Counted from the stretch's first letter, positions 35,748 through 46,121 are shown. The stretch is DNA of 64,000 bases from Sediminibacterium sp. Gen4 (GCA_013391385.1 JACBFI010000016.1:1-64000), one strand, 5' to 3'. Translations and numbers: made by a program. The notes: generated by a model from the letters alone, not told the origin.

Positions 35748-36485
35748 CTAACTCAATATCTCCTGAAGAATAGCCAGTGTTCTCAACTCCCCAAAATCGG
35801 CAATATGCAATGCCATATAGTTTTGATATGATTCTAATAAAGCCCTTCGAGTAGAGCGATTCAGCTTCAGATTTTCAAGTTCATTGTAAAAAGAGAGATC
35901 TATTAATTGCGAAGTCAATTCGGCCATTTGTCCATCTAAAAAATAGGGGTGTGAAGGAAATGTTTTTACAAAAACCCCCTCCTGCAAATCCAATACTGCC
36001 GTATCCTTACCAAATTTTCCTTGTGGACGAAAACCCAATTCCGATGCAAGATGCAATACAAAATACAAAGGTAGATTTGCCGTTAAAGTTTCATTGCCTT
36101 TATCAAGCTGCTTTAAACTGTCTTCAATCAAATAAAACAATTCAGGATTGGCTTCCGGTTGTTTCAAACTGTGTTGTACCAATTCAATCATGTACATGGC
36201 CACAGAATGTTTCACCACATCCGACAACACATGCTCATACAAATAACTCCACCGATATTCTTTCACAAATTGTAATTGCTTCAACTCATTGTGATACACT
36301 TCCATATCCAACAATGCAGAAGGCTGGAAATATCCGGCTTTACCTGCTGAAGTTTTGGTAGACTGCCGAACCCCTTTCACCAAATAACTCTGTATGCCAA
36401 ACAACTCCGTATACACAGTTGTGATGACACTCGTATCACCATACTTAACCGTTCGCAGTACTATGCCTTTTGTGGAGTGGATCAT
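35748..36485 (-). CDS. recO: DNA repair protein RecO
   Basis: A 245-residue RecO. The OB-fold N-terminus reads STKGIVLRTVKYGDTSVITTVYTE with SYLVKGVR, and a helical C-terminal domain follows. The zinc-finger Cys residues found in some RecO proteins are absent, as is common in Bacteroidota. RecO anneals ssDNA and loads RecA with RecR. ATG at 36485. Convergent with the amidohydrolase gene, only 5 bp apart. Confidence 0.93.
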   Translation of the reverse strand: MIHSTKGIVLRTVKYGDTSVITTVYTELFGIQSYLVKGVRQSTKTSAGKAGYFQPSALLDMEVYHNELKQLQFVKEYRWSYLYEHVLSDVVKHSVAMYMIELVQHSLKQPEANPELFYLIEDSLKQLDKGNETLTANLPLYFVLHLASELGFRPQGKFGKDTAVLDLQEGVFVKTFPSHPYFLDGQMAELTSQLIDLSFYNELENLKLNRSTRRALLESYQNYMALHIADFGELRTLAILQEILS

Positions 36486-36487
36486 AG

Positions 36488-36668
36488 CAGATGGGTTATA
36501 GCATATGGATCATGGCAGATAGTTAGTAAGGATTTTATAACCTTAATAAAATAGATCAAGAGACAAAAAAGAGATTACTAAAAACCACGAATCAAATTTT
36601 TATAATACTACCTAAAACAATTGACCCATACGCAATCAACTATTAGCTATCGCCTATTTGCCATCAGC
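36488..36668. other. recO-pheS intergenic region with repeated words
   Basis: About 187 nt. The right side (36640-36668, CTATTAGCTATCGCC) and left side (36488-36520, GCAGATAGTTAG) are loosely reverse-complementary and made of GATAGC/TAGCTA words. No promoter consensus was found for recO. Confidence 0.4.
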
Positions 36669-36672
36669 TACC

Positions 36673-37704
36673 CTACACCGCCCCTGTAAACTGTTTCAAA
36701 AACCTTACATCATTCTGTGAATAGAGACGCAGGTCGTTTACCTGGTATTTTAATTGTGTGATTCTTTCAATCCCCATACCAAAGGCGAAGCCGGTGTATT
36801 TATTGGAATCGATTCCAAAGTTTTCCAGCACTTTCGGATGCACCATACCACTACCCAATATCTCTACCCATCCTGTATGTTTACAGATATTACAACCATC
36901 ACCACCGCAGATCTGACAGCTGATATCCATTTCAGCACTGGGTTCCGTAAAGGGGAAATAACTGGGTCTGAAACGCACTTTGACATGTTTACCAAATAGT
37001 TCTTGTACAAAGAAGTATAAGGTTTGTTTCAAATCAGCAAAGCTTACATTTTCATCGATGTATAAACCTTCTACCTGATGGAAAAAGCAATGTGCTCTTG
37101 CACTGATGGTTTCATTTCGATACACACGACCCGGACAAATCACACGGATCGGTGGTTTTTGTGTTTCCATCACGCGTGCCTGTACACTGCTGGTATGTGT
37201 ACGCAATAACCAATCAGGATTCTGACTGATATAAAAAGTATCCTGCATATCACGCGCCGGATGATCTTCAGGAAGATTCATGGCTCCGAAATTATGCCAG
37301 TCGTCTTCAATCTCCGGACCTTCCGCCACCGCAAATCCCAAACGACCAAAAATGGAGACGATCTGATTGCGAACAATATTCAATGGATGTCTGGTACCCA
37401 CAGGAAAGACTTCTCCTGGTAAAGAAATATCTCTTTGCTGATCACCACCTGCAGCTATATCTCCGGTTTGTTCTTTTAGTGAAGTATACCTCGCTTCCGC
37501 AAACTCCTTGAACTCATTGAGTATTTGTCCAAACGCCTTTTTTTGTTCATTCGGCACATTTTTCATCTCCCCCATAACAGTCTTTACTAAGCCCTTGGTT
37601 CCGAGGTACTTGATGCGAAACGCTTCTACCTGATCGGGGGTGGTAGCTTCAAAAGCCTGCATTTCCTGTTTGTATTGCTCAATTTGTTGCACAATCTGTT
37701 CCAT
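36673..37704 (-). CDS. pheS: Phenylalanyl-tRNA synthetase alpha subunit
   Basis: A 343-residue class II synthetase subunit. An N-terminal coiled coil precedes the catalytic domain: FYISQNPDWLLRTHTSSVQAR (motif 2 region), CPGRVYRNETISARAHCFFHQVE and the motif 3 segment GFAFGMGIERI. The CQICGGDGCNICKHTGW insert with four Cys is a normal feature of the family. pheT is not in the window. ATG at 37704; TATCTTCG lies 4 nt upstream and is a one-mismatch -7 box. Confidence 0.97.
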   Translation of the reverse strand: MEQIVQQIEQYKQEMQAFEATTPDQVEAFRIKYLGTKGLVKTVMGEMKNVPNEQKKAFGQILNEFKEFAEARYTSLKEQTGDIAAGGDQQRDISLPGEVFPVGTRHPLNIVRNQIVSIFGRLGFAVAEGPEIEDDWHNFGAMNLPEDHPARDMQDTFYISQNPDWLLRTHTSSVQARVMETQKPPIRVICPGRVYRNETISARAHCFFHQVEGLYIDENVSFADLKQTLYFFVQELFGKHVKVRFRPSYFPFTEPSAEMDISCQICGGDGCNICKHTGWVEILGSGMVHPKVLENFGIDSNKYTGFAFGMGIERITQLKYQVNDLRLYSQNDVRFLKQFTGAV

Positions 37705-37795
37705 ATTGCGAAGATAAACAGCGCAGGGGAGTGATGAAAAAATGATTTGTTGAAGGCATTAACGTTAAAATACATCCTGAAAAGCCCTAATTACT

Positions 37796-37803
37796 TACAT
37801 TTG
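37796..37803 (+). promoter_or_regulatory. -7 box of the DUF4290 gene
   Basis: TACATTTG fits TAnnTTTG and ends 22 nt before the ATG at 37826. No TTTG lies at the usual -33 distance. Confidence 0.45.
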
Positions 37804-37825
37804 TTCTCTTACTTATTATCGTTAC

Positions 37826-38581
37826 ATGGAATATAATACTTCGAGAAGTTATCTGGGAATGCGTGAATATGGTCGTCATGTACATAAAATGGTGGACTAT
37901 TTACTGACCATTGAAGACCGCGACAAAAGACAGCAACAGACACAGGCTGTTATAGAATTGATGGGCTTTTTAAACCCACATTTGAAGAATGTGGAAGATT
38001 TCAGACATAAATTATGGGATCACCTCTTTTTTATCAGTGATTTTAAACTGGATGTGGATAGTCCGTACCCTATTCCTACCAAAGAAACCTATAAACTGAA
38101 ACCCGATCCATTACCTTATCCCAAAAGGCATCCTAAATATGCGCACTTGGGTAAGAACCTGGAAGTGGTGATTGATAAAGCTTTGAAAGAAGAAGATCCG
38201 GAGAAGAAAGCAGGTTTTGCGCATGCCATTGCTTATTATATGAAACTGGCATATAGTAACTGGCATAAAGAGTTGGTGCATGATGATGCCATTAGAACCG
38301 AACTCAACAGCATCACCGGCGGTGAACTGGAATTCAGCAATACTCCATATATCAAACACCGCAATCAGAATTTTGAACGCGATGAATATGGTAGTGGTGG
38401 TGGTGGACGAGGTGGTCGCTGGCAGCAAAATTTTGGCGGACGCAACAATCGCAACAATGGTGGCGGTGGACGCAATAACAGCGGTGGTAGAAACAACAAC
38501 AACCGTAATAATGGTGGTGGTGGCAGAAACAATAATAACCGCAATAATAGTGGTGGTGGACAATTCAAAAAAAGATACTAA
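37826..38581 (+). CDS. DUF4290 protein with Gly/Asn/Arg-rich tail
   Basis: A 251-residue protein. Residues 1-185 form the DUF4290 helical domain (YLGMREYGRHVHKMVDYLL, FRHKLWDHLFFISDF, YYMKLAYSNWHKELV), known only from Bacteroidota and without assigned function. The last 60 residues are low-complexity: a GGGGRGGR segment, then alternating GGRNN, NNRNN and GGGG blocks ending QFKKRY. Such RGG/N-rich tails often bind RNA, which is inference here. A strong terminator follows the stop, and murA follows in the same direction. Confidence 0.9.
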   Translation: MEYNTSRSYLGMREYGRHVHKMVDYLLTIEDRDKRQQQTQAVIELMGFLNPHLKNVEDFRHKLWDHLFFISDFKLDVDSPYPIPTKETYKLKPDPLPYPKRHPKYAHLGKNLEVVIDKALKEEDPEKKAGFAHAIAYYMKLAYSNWHKELVHDDAIRTELNSITGGELEFSNTPYIKHRNQNFERDEYGSGGGGRGGRWQQNFGGRNNRNNGGGGRNNSGGRNNNNRNNGGGGRNNNNRNNSGGGQFKKRY

Positions 38582-38601
38582 TCAGGTCTTCTGATATAGA
38601 G

Positions 38602-38626
38602 AAAGTCCACTTGGTGGACTTTTTTT
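38602..38626 (+). terminator. Intrinsic terminator of the DUF4290 gene
   Basis: Nine-bp arms AAAGTCCAC and GTGGACTTT with a TTG loop, followed by a T-run (38623-38626). This is a textbook Rho-independent terminator, 20 nt after the stop codon. Confidence 0.9.
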
Positions 38627-38705
38627 ATGACCATCCTACAGACAATAAAAAAAATCACGGCGGCGTTTTATTACATTCGTATCAACAAGTAATCAAACTA
38701 ATTGT

Positions 38706-40013
38706 ATGAGTTCCTTTGAAGTTCGTGGTGGTAATCGTTTACAAGGTGAGATCATTCCACAGGGTGCTAAGAATGAAGCATTACAAATTCTTTCTGCTGT
38801 TCTATTAACTGATGGAGAGATGATCATTTCCAATATTCCGGATATTTTAGATGTGAATCTGCTTATAGAACTACTGAGTGATATGGGCGTAAAAACTACT
38901 CGTATCAACGATGATACGTATAGCTTTCGCGCCGATGATGTGAATATTGATTATTTATCTTCAGCAGAATTCAGAAAAAAAGGAGGAAGACTAAGAGGTA
39001 GTGTGATGTTGGCAGGACCGATGCTAGCGCGTTTCAAAAAAGCCTATATACCCAAGCCCGGTGGTGACAAAATTGGAAGAAGAAGATTGGACACCCATAT
39101 CATTGGATTTGAAAAACTGGGAGCCCAATTTGAATTTGATGAAGACAATAGTTGCTTCAAATTAACAGCTCCATCTTTACGTGGCACTTATATGTTATTG
39201 GATGAGCCTTCTGTTACCGGCACTGCAAATATTGTTATGGCAGCTGTTCTTGCTGAAGGTACTACACAAATTTACAATGCTGCTTGTGAGCCATATCTTC
39301 AACAATTGTGTGCTATGCTCAATCGAATGGGCGCCAAGATAAGTGGTATTGGAAGTAATTTATTAATCATTGAAGGAGTCACTAAATTAAATGGGACTAC
39401 GCATCGCATGCTACCTGATATGATTGAAATCGGCAGTTTTATTGGTTTGGCCGCCATGACACAAAGTGAACTCACCATTAAAAATGCAGGTGTGGATCAT
39501 TTGGGAATCATTCCTGAAAAATTCAGACAACTAGGCATCACTTTAGATATTCAAGGAGATGATATTCATGTGCCGCAACAGGACGTATATGAAATACAGA
39601 CTTATCTCGATGGTGGTATTCTCACCATTTCAGACCACCCATGGCCGGGCTTTACACCTGATCTGTTGAGCATTGTTTTGGTAGTAGCCACACAAGCAAG
39701 AGGTAGTGTATTGGTACACCAGAAAATGTTTGAGAGTAGATTATTTTTTGTAGATAAACTCATTGATATGGGCGCACAGATCATTCTTTGTGATCCACAT
39801 CGCGCAACTGTAATTGGATTGGGCAGAAAAAATAATTTGAGAGGTATTACTATGAGTAGTCCGGATATTCGTGCCGGACAAGCATTGCTCATTGCTGCTT
39901 TGAGTGCAGAGGGTAAGAGTACCATTCAAAATATTGAACAGATAGACAGAGGCTATCAGAAAATTGATGAAAGATTGAGAAATATCGGTGCTGATATTCG
40001 AAGAATTGTATAA
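38706..40013 (+). CDS. murA: UDP-N-acetylglucosamine 1-carboxyvinyltransferase (Asp-type MurA)
   Basis: A 435-residue enzyme that transfers enolpyruvate from PEP to UDP-GlcNAc, the first committed step of peptidoglycan. The N-terminal GGNRLQGEIIPQGAKNEAL has the PEP-binding Lys-Asn. The catalytic loop, PGGCxIGxRPxD in E. coli, is PGGDKIGRRRLD here, with Asp121 in place of the Cys that fosfomycin alkylates. Later motifs (VPQQDVYEIQTYLDGG, DIRAGQALLIAAL) are normal. ATG at 38706. Confidence 0.97.
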   Translation: MSSFEVRGGNRLQGEIIPQGAKNEALQILSAVLLTDGEMIISNIPDILDVNLLIELLSDMGVKTTRINDDTYSFRADDVNIDYLSSAEFRKKGGRLRGSVMLAGPMLARFKKAYIPKPGGDKIGRRRLDTHIIGFEKLGAQFEFDEDNSCFKLTAPSLRGTYMLLDEPSVTGTANIVMAAVLAEGTTQIYNAACEPYLQQLCAMLNRMGAKISGIGSNLLIIEGVTKLNGTTHRMLPDMIEIGSFIGLAAMTQSELTIKNAGVDHLGIIPEKFRQLGITLDIQGDDIHVPQQDVYEIQTYLDGGILTISDHPWPGFTPDLLSIVLVVATQARGSVLVHQKMFESRLFFVDKLIDMGAQIILCDPHRATVIGLGRKNNLRGITMSSPDIRAGQALLIAALSAEGKSTIQNIEQIDRGYQKIDERLRNIGADIRRIV

Positions 40014-40019
40014 CGCTAT

Positions 40020-40457
40020 TTAGCGTGAAGGGAGTTTGACAATCGATATCCAATATTCTTCAATGCTGCGTATCACTTCCATAAACTTATCCAAATCAAC
40101 CGGTTTGATGACGTAACTATTGGCATGATTCAAATAAGACTCTTGCACATCAGATTCTGCAGATGAAGTAGTGAGCATAATGACAGGAATGCTCTTTAAT
40201 ATGGGATTATTTTTCAATTCATGTAACACTTCTTTACCATCTACCTTGGGCAAATTGATGTCCAGCAAAATGATATCGGGTGTCTGTACATCTGCATATG
40301 CTGCTTCTTTTTTCAAATAGGCCAATGCTTCTTCTCCATCACGCACCACACGTATATGATTCCTGATCTTAGCCTCTTTAAAAGCTTCAATGGTCAATCG
40401 GATATCTCCTTCGTTGTCTTCAACGAGTAATATCTCCAAGTCTTCAAATGCAGACAT
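40020..40457 (-). CDS. Single-domain response regulator (Rcp1-like)
   Basis: A 145-residue stand-alone receiver. The acidic pair is in LLVEDNEGDIRL, the phospho-acceptor Asp in IILLDINLPKVDG, and the Thr and Lys in VIMLTTSSAESD and YVIKPVDLDKF. There is no output domain. It starts 10 bp after the seven-PAS kinase stop and is probably its phospho-acceptor, as for Rcp1 with bacteriophytochromes. Confidence 0.94.
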   Translation of the reverse strand: MSAFEDLEILLVEDNEGDIRLTIEAFKEAKIRNHIRVVRDGEEALAYLKKEAAYADVQTPDIILLDINLPKVDGKEVLHELKNNPILKSIPVIMLTTSSAESDVQESYLNHANSYVIKPVDLDKFMEVIRSIEEYWISIVKLPSR

Positions 40458-40467
40458 ATTGTTTGGT

Positions 40468-43400
40468 TTAATGGATAGATATTTTGGGTAAGCTGAAATA
40501 AAAAGTACTTCCTTTTCCTTCTTCAGAACTTACCCATATTTCACCGTGATGCCTTTCGATGATCTTTTTACAGATGGCCAACCCAATTCCAGTACCGGAA
40601 TAATTATCAATCGGATGTAAACGTTGGAAAACCACAAAGATCTTTTCAAAGTACCTTGGATTGATGCCTATTCCATTGTCTTTAACAAAGAAGACAAATC
40701 TGTTGGCTTCTTCTTTACATCCAACTTCAACGACCGGGGGTTTGTCGCTTTTATATTTCAGTGCATTACCAATCAGGTTCTGCATCAACTGTTGTAACTG
40801 TGATGTATTTCCTTGAATGGTAGGTAAATGATCGATCCTTAAAGTTACCTGTTCTTTTTCAAACCTGGACTCAAATATTTGTACTACATTCTTTACCAAT
40901 GCATTCATATCCACCTGCTGAAAGGGCTCATTTACGGTTCCCACTCTTGAATAAGTGAGTAAATCCAATATCAAACGCTTCATTCTCTCTGCCCCACCTA
41001 CCGCAAAATTGATATACTCTCTGGCTTTTTCGTCAAGCCCCGCTGAATATTGGCGATCTAACAGTTGTAAGAAACTACTTACCATCCTCAAAGGCTCCTG
41101 TAAATCATGTGACGCTACATAGGCAAAGCGCTCCAATTCTCTATTAGATGTCATGAGTTCAGCAGCCCGTTTTTCCAATACCTGGTTTAACTCCTGCAAC
41201 TGCTGTTCGGATTGTTTTAATGCAGAAATATCTTGTGTAGAACCAATCATGCGAATGGCTTTACCTTCTTTGTTCCTGATCACATAACCCCTGTCATACA
41301 CAAAAGCAAAAGAACCGTCAATTTTTTCAAACCGATATTCATCTTCCCAAAATTGATCTTTAGTTTCTTCCAGTAGCTTTCTTCTTTTTTCAACTACTCT
41401 TTCTACATCTTCCGGATGTACATGCTTACGCCAAAAATCATTATCGCGGGAAGCCTCTTCTGTACTATATCCAAATAGTTTTTGTAACCCATCTCCCGAT
41501 CGCACTACGGCATGTGTACGCATATCCCAATCCCAAATAGCATCGCTGGTAGCTTTGGCAACCAATTCATAACGTTCATTCGTTCTTCTGATCAGCGTTT
41601 CAGATTTTTTTCGCTCTGAAATATCTCTGATGAATGCACAAAAGAATTCCTCACTTTCCTGTTTAATGGGCAATACAGTCAGTTCTATCGGAAACATGGT
41701 TCCTTCTCGGTTAATGGCATTCAGCTCGAGTAAAACATTCAATGCCGGACCTTTCCCTGTTACCTTGTACTGTTCCATTCCATGATCATGCATATGCCGA
41801 TAAGGCTCAGGAATAATAATAGACGATAATCTTCTACCCATTACTTCTTCCTGCTTCCAACCAAATATCTCTTCGGCCTGAGGATTCCAGAACGTAACCA
41901 TTCCTTCAGTGTCAATACAAATAATGGCATCCAATGCCGCATTCATGATCAGCCTTCTCTTCTCCTCACTATCACGCATTAAAGCATCTGTCTTTCTTCT
42001 TTCACTAACATCTCTTTCAATTGCTACCCAATGGGTATACCAGCCCGATTCATTGGCAACCGGCGCAACCGTAAAATTGTTCCAAAAGGGTTCTCCGTTT
42101 TTTTTATAGTTCAACACTTCTACATCACAAGGCTGCCAATTTTTTAAAGCGTCTTTTAAACGAGCTAATTCATTTTTATCGGTATCCGGACCTTGCAATA
42201 TTCTCGGTGTTTTACCAATTACTTCTTCTGCTGTATATCCTGTCATTCGTGTAAAAGCATCATTGACATAAAGGATTCTAGGTCCTTCCCCTTCAATGGG
42301 TTCAGCCTCAGTAATTAAAATAGCATCGTTGGTATTGGTAATCACCATATCCATTAATCTGAGTCGCTCTTCTTCTTCTTTCTTTTTGGTAATATCTGTT
42401 CGAATAGCAACATATTGATAGGGCTTACCTTCTTCATTTAGAAATGGAACGATCGTAGTATCTACCCAATAATACCTTCCTGATTTGGTCTTATTCTTCA
42501 ACTCTCCACGCCATACTTTTCCATGAGCAATGGTTACCCATAAATCTCTTAAGAACTCTTTAGTATGGTATCCTGAATTGATGAGACGATGATCTTGCCC
42601 AATCAATTCTTCACGACTATATCCTGATATTTTACAGAAATTATCATTGGCAAAATGAATGATCCCCTTTTGATCTGTAATAGCTACAATACTAGACTGA
42701 TCTAAAGCAAACTTATAATCTGATACTTCTTTAAACGCATTTCTAAGTGCAGTTTCACTTTTCAACTGCTCTGTAATATCATTGATCAACACCAATACAC
42801 ATGGTCGATTATTGAAATCGACATGATGCGCGGTTACTTCTACATCAATGAGGGTTCTATCTTTTTTATAGTGTCGCCAAATACCTTTGTGTGTTAAAAT
42901 ATCCCCTTTTCTTGTTTTGGTGGATTGGTCAAGTTTTGCGAGATCTTCAACCGGTCTGATATCCCTGATGGTCATACTCAAAAATTCATCCCGAGTATAT
43001 CCATAATGACTTACCGCTGTATCATTTACTTCTAAAAATTGCAATGAGTGTTCATCATAGATCCACATGGGCATGGGATTATCGTAAAACAGTTGACGAT
43101 ACCGCTCTTGTGCTTTTTTTGAATCTGTGATATCCGTATAAAAAATAGTGATCCCACCATCCGGAGAAGGATAAATTCTGTTTTCGAACCATCGATTCCA
43201 GGGTAGATAATACTCCTGCATAACAATCGGTTCTCTCTCCTTCATTACTTTATGATAATTCCAATAAAAAGGCTGACCCACACCTTCGGGAAATAAGGTC
43301 CAGATATGTTTACCGATCAGATCTTCCGGCTTATGTCCATTGAGTAATGCCGCACCACGTTCATTTACATAGGTATAATTCCAATCGGCATCCAATGCTA

Positions 43401-43893
43401 CGAAACCATCGGAAATACTGGTCAGTACATTGGACATGAGTAACCTTGTTTTTTCAATGTTCTCATCCAATGCTCTTTGTTTGAATACTCGGTCAGAAAT
43501 ATCTTCTACAGAATTGATGATCTGAATCACATTGCCGGCATCATCTAATACAGGCGTATTAACGACTCTCCAGTATCGTTCTAAAAAATTATTCGTACCA
43601 TCATTTAAAGGAATATCATACCGCAATTCATTCACCTGATTGGTTTGCTTCAAGCGAATAGCTTCGTCAAATAGATTTAATAGCAACTGTTTACTTTCTT
43701 TTGTATCAATACCCGGTGTATCGGGAAAAACTGTAAAGACCGGTTTCCCTACGATATGCTCTTTCTGAGTAAATGTTGCTTGTAAATAGGCTTTATTAGC
43801 AGATATGATGGTATAAACAGGGGCATCGGGTTGCAATAAAAGATACATCCCGGGCAGGTTATCAAAAACAGATTGAAATTCTTTTATCGTCAT
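40468..43893 (-). CDS. Multi-PAS sensor histidine kinase
   Basis: A 1141-residue soluble kinase without transmembrane segments. About seven PAS domains are visible, starting near residues 5, 148, 265, 392, 515, 645 and 775, several followed by PAC endings such as INDITE and IRTDIT. The fifth reads [13 protein letters not shown], like a LOV domain but without the flavin-binding Cys. A coiled coil precedes HisKA with His in [17 protein letters not shown], then the ATPase domain ([25 protein letters not shown]). No receiver is fused; one is encoded just downstream. The ligands are unknown. Confidence 0.95.
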   Translation of the reverse strand: MTIKEFQSVFDNLPGMYLLLQPDAPVYTIISANKAYLQATFTQKEHIVGKPVFTVFPDTPGIDTKESKQLLLNLFDEAIRLKQTNQVNELRYDIPLNDGTNNFLERYWRVVNTPVLDDAGNVIQIINSVEDISDRVFKQRALDENIEKTRLLMSNVLTSISDGFVALDADWNYTYVNERGAALLNGHKPEDLIGKHIWTLFPEGVGQPFYWNYHKVMKEREPIVMQEYYLPWNRWFENRIYPSPDGGITIFYTDITDSKKAQERYRQLFYDNPMPMWIYDEHSLQFLEVNDTAVSHYGYTRDEFLSMTIRDIRPVEDLAKLDQSTKTRKGDILTHKGIWRHYKKDRTLIDVEVTAHHVDFNNRPCVLVLINDITEQLKSETALRNAFKEVSDYKFALDQSSIVAITDQKGIIHFANDNFCKISGYSREELIGQDHRLINSGYHTKEFLRDLWVTIAHGKVWRGELKNKTKSGRYYWVDTTIVPFLNEEGKPYQYVAIRTDITKKKEEEERLRLMDMVITNTNDAILITEAEPIEGEGPRILYVNDAFTRMTGYTAEEVIGKTPRILQGPDTDKNELARLKDALKNWQPCDVEVLNYKKNGEPFWNNFTVAPVANESGWYTHWVAIERDVSERRKTDALMRDSEEKRRLIMNAALDAIICIDTEGMVTFWNPQAEEIFGWKQEEVMGRRLSSIIIPEPYRHMHDHGMEQYKVTGKGPALNVLLELNAINREGTMFPIELTVLPIKQESEEFFCAFIRDISERKKSETLIRRTNERYELVAKATSDAIWDWDMRTHAVVRSGDGLQKLFGYSTEEASRDNDFWRKHVHPEDVERVVEKRRKLLEETKDQFWEDEYRFEKIDGSFAFVYDRGYVIRNKEGKAIRMIGSTQDISALKQSEQQLQELNQVLEKRAAELMTSNRELERFAYVASHDLQEPLRMVSSFLQLLDRQYSAGLDEKAREYINFAVGGAERMKRLILDLLTYSRVGTVNEPFQQVDMNALVKNVVQIFESRFEKEQVTLRIDHLPTIQGNTSQLQQLMQNLIGNALKYKSDKPPVVEVGCKEEANRFVFFVKDNGIGINPRYFEKIFVVFQRLHPIDNYSGTGIGLAICKKIIERHHGEIWVSSEEGKGSTFYFSLPKISIH

Positions 43894-43999
43894 TACAATC
43901 GTTGCTATAAAATTTAAAACAAAACCTGCGGATCAAAAGAAATGACATTCAATATAAAACATTTTACTCATTCAACGAAATTGTTCGATACTGTACCGC

Positions 44000-44007
44000 T
44001 AATTTTG
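44000..44007 (+). promoter_or_regulatory. -7 box of the nitroreductase gene
   Basis: TAATTTTG fits TAnnTTTG and ends exactly 4 nt before the ATG at 44012. TTG at 43981-43983 lies 16 nt upstream. A leaderless mRNA is predicted. Confidence 0.55.
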
Positions 44008-44011
44008 TAAC

Positions 44012-44587
44012 ATGAGTACACTCGAAAAAATTATTCGCGAAAGAAGAAGTGTAAAGCCTTCTTTGATGAATGGCAAAAAAATAAATCCATCTATCATTCA
44101 ACAACTGTTAATACTGGCTGACTGGGCACCTACACATGGCAGAACAGAACCTTGGCGTTTTATTGTTTTTAGTGGAGATGGTTTAGCCCGGTTTTCACAG
44201 CAACATGCTGATTTATATAAAAATCATACCCCTGAAGAAAGTTTCACCAATGCCAAGTATCAGAACATCATTCAAAATGCTGAAAAAGCTTCGCATGTCA
44301 TTGCGGTGTACATGAAAAGACAGGCAAGTCAAAAAATTCCCCTCATAGAAGAGATCGCTGCTACAGCTGCTGCTATTGAACATATTTTACTGGGTGCGCA
44401 GGAACATGGAATTGCTGCACTTTGGAGTACCGGAGGCATGACTTATCATAACAGCATGAAACAATTACTAGGACTGGAAGAACATGATCAGATGATGGGT
44501 CTGATCTATCTCGGATATTCTGACGAACCCAGTCCCCCTGCCAAAAGAAATATTGTACTATCAGAAAAAACGGTCTGGAAGGATTAA
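44012..44587 (+). CDS. Nitroreductase-family flavoprotein
   Basis: A 191-residue FMN-dependent oxidoreductase. The N-terminal RERRSVKPSLM, the loop LADWAPTHGRTEPWRFIVF and the C-terminal GIAALWSTGGMTYH are the flavin-contact regions of the YdjA/NfsB-like group. NAD(P)H-dependent reduction of nitro or quinone compounds is likely; the natural substrate is unknown. ATG at 44012. Confidence 0.92.
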   Translation: MSTLEKIIRERRSVKPSLMNGKKINPSIIQQLLILADWAPTHGRTEPWRFIVFSGDGLARFSQQHADLYKNHTPEESFTNAKYQNIIQNAEKASHVIAVYMKRQASQKIPLIEEIAATAAAIEHILLGAQEHGIAALWSTGGMTYHNSMKQLLGLEEHDQMMGLIYLGYSDEPSPPAKRNIVLSEKTVWKD

Positions 44588-44615
44588 GCCTTCTTAAAAT
44601 TCTGTTTCTTTGCGC

Positions 44616-45191
44616 ATGCAGGAAAACAAAGGTAAGATCATCATTATTACAGCTCCATCGGGATCGGGTAAGACATCGATTACGCATTATCTGTTGAATA
44701 AGTATCCTCAACTTTGTTTTTCTATCTCCGCTACCACACGTCCGCCACGAGGGAAAGAGCAAAATGGTGTTGAATACTATTTCTTATCGGTGGAAGCATT
44801 TCAGTCCAAGATCAACGAGCATGCATTCATTGAATGGGAAATGGTGTACGAGGGTAAATATTATGGTACTCTCAAAGCAGAACTGGAACGAATCTGGAAC
44901 GAAAACCGTGTACCGGTTTTAGATATTGATGTCAAAGGTGCGATCCATGTACAAGGTGAGTTCCCGGGAAAATGTTTGTCGATTTTTATTCAACCCCCAT
45001 CTGTAGAAGAGCTGAAAAGAAGGCTGGAAAGCAGGGGAACGGAAACGCCTGAAAGTATTGCCACACGTGTAAGCAAAGCCAGTTATGAGTTGTCATTCAA
45101 TCATCATTTTCATCATATTGTAGTGAATGATGAATTGGATAAAGCTTGTACCCAAACAGAACAGCTCATCAAAGAATTCTTAGGTTGGTAA
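44616..45191 (+). CDS. gmk: Guanylate kinase
   Basis: A 191-residue kinase phosphorylating GMP to GDP. The P-loop is ITAPSGSGKTSI; the GMP-binding part reads SISATTRPPRGKEQNGVEYYF, and RRLESRGTETPESIATRV is the lid. ATG at 44616 is preferred to the in-frame TTG at 44610, since TTTCTTTG just upstream is a near-consensus -7 box. Confidence 0.97.
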   Translation: MQENKGKIIIITAPSGSGKTSITHYLLNKYPQLCFSISATTRPPRGKEQNGVEYYFLSVEAFQSKINEHAFIEWEMVYEGKYYGTLKAELERIWNENRVPVLDIDVKGAIHVQGEFPGKCLSIFIQPPSVEELKRRLESRGTETPESIATRVSKASYELSFNHHFHHIVVNDELDKACTQTEQLIKEFLGW

Positions 45192-45233
45192 GACAGTTTT
45201 CCTGAAATTTAAGGTTCAGCAACAAACTACACT

Positions 45234-46052
45234 ATGTCATTTGAGAACAGAACCGTTTTTATTACCGGCGCCAGCAGAGGTATCGGTAAAGCTATTGCCT
45301 TGCGTTTAGCCAAAGAAAAAGCCAACATTGTTGTTGCTGCCAAAAGTGTAGAAGAAGACCCCAGACTTGGTGGCACCATTTTTTCAGCAGCTGAAGAAAT
45401 TGAAAAAGCCGGTGGTAAAGCATTGGCCGTGCAAGTAGATATTCGTCATGAAGATCAAATTCAGGCTGCTGTTGAAAAAGCAGTAGCAAGGTTTGGGGGT
45501 ATTGATGTTGTGATCAACAATGCTTCGGCCATTCAATTAACACCCACAGAACAAACAGATACCAAACGCTTTGATTTGATGCACAGCATCAATGTCAGAG
45601 GTACTTTTCTGGTTGTCAAAAACTGTTTACCATGGCTCAAAAAAGGCAAAAACCCACATATCATAACCTTATCACCACCTATTAGTCTGGAACCCAAATG
45701 GCTGGGTGGACATATTGCCTATACACTCACCAAATACAATATGAGTATGCTGGCCTTGGGTTGGGCTGCTGAATTCAAAGGGATGGGCATCGCTTCCAAT
45801 GCGCTATGGCCCAGAACTACGATTGATACGGCAGCTGTTCGTAATCTATTGGGAGGGGAAGCTTTGGCAAAAATGAGTCGCACCCCCGAGATCATTGCTG
45901 ATGCTGTTTATTATATCCTTCAAAAAACGGCCGATCAGTGCAGCGGTCATACTTTTATTGATGAACAAGTACTGGCTGCCGAAGACATCACCGATCTGGA
46001 TCAATATGCAGTTGTGCCGGGCGGAATGCTGTACAATGACCTATTCGTTTAA
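45234..46052 (+). CDS. SDR-family oxidoreductase (HSDL2-like)
   Basis: A 272-residue short-chain dehydrogenase. The cofactor motif is FITGASRGIGKAIAL, followed by VVINNASAIQLTPTEQT, the catalytic Ser in ITLSPP and the Tyr/Lys pair in AYTLTKYNMSML. The LSPPIS and ALWPRT segments are like human HSDL2 and its bacterial homologues, which act on fatty-acid-derived substrates. ATG at 45234, 42 bp after gmk. Confidence 0.92.
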   Translation: MSFENRTVFITGASRGIGKAIALRLAKEKANIVVAAKSVEEDPRLGGTIFSAAEEIEKAGGKALAVQVDIRHEDQIQAAVEKAVARFGGIDVVINNASAIQLTPTEQTDTKRFDLMHSINVRGTFLVVKNCLPWLKKGKNPHIITLSPPISLEPKWLGGHIAYTLTKYNMSMLALGWAAEFKGMGIASNALWPRTTIDTAAVRNLLGGEALAKMSRTPEIIADAVYYILQKTADQCSGHTFIDEQVLAAEDITDLDQYAVVPGGMLYNDLFV

Positions 46053-46121
46053 GTTTATACTGATTTTAAGGTGATTCGTTATTAAATCTGACGAAAACAG
46101 GGTATTATTACATACCCCCTT

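Noticed and set aside
38111-38563. Ile/Thr/Val-rich and Pro/Leu-rich frames over the DUF4290 tail
   Set aside because: They are translations of the GGTGGT and AACAAC codon repeats in other frames.
38395-38570. The GGTGGTGG/AACAATAAC stretch as a DNA repeat or CRISPR-like array
   Set aside because: It encodes the in-frame low-complexity tail; spacing is irregular and there are no spacers.
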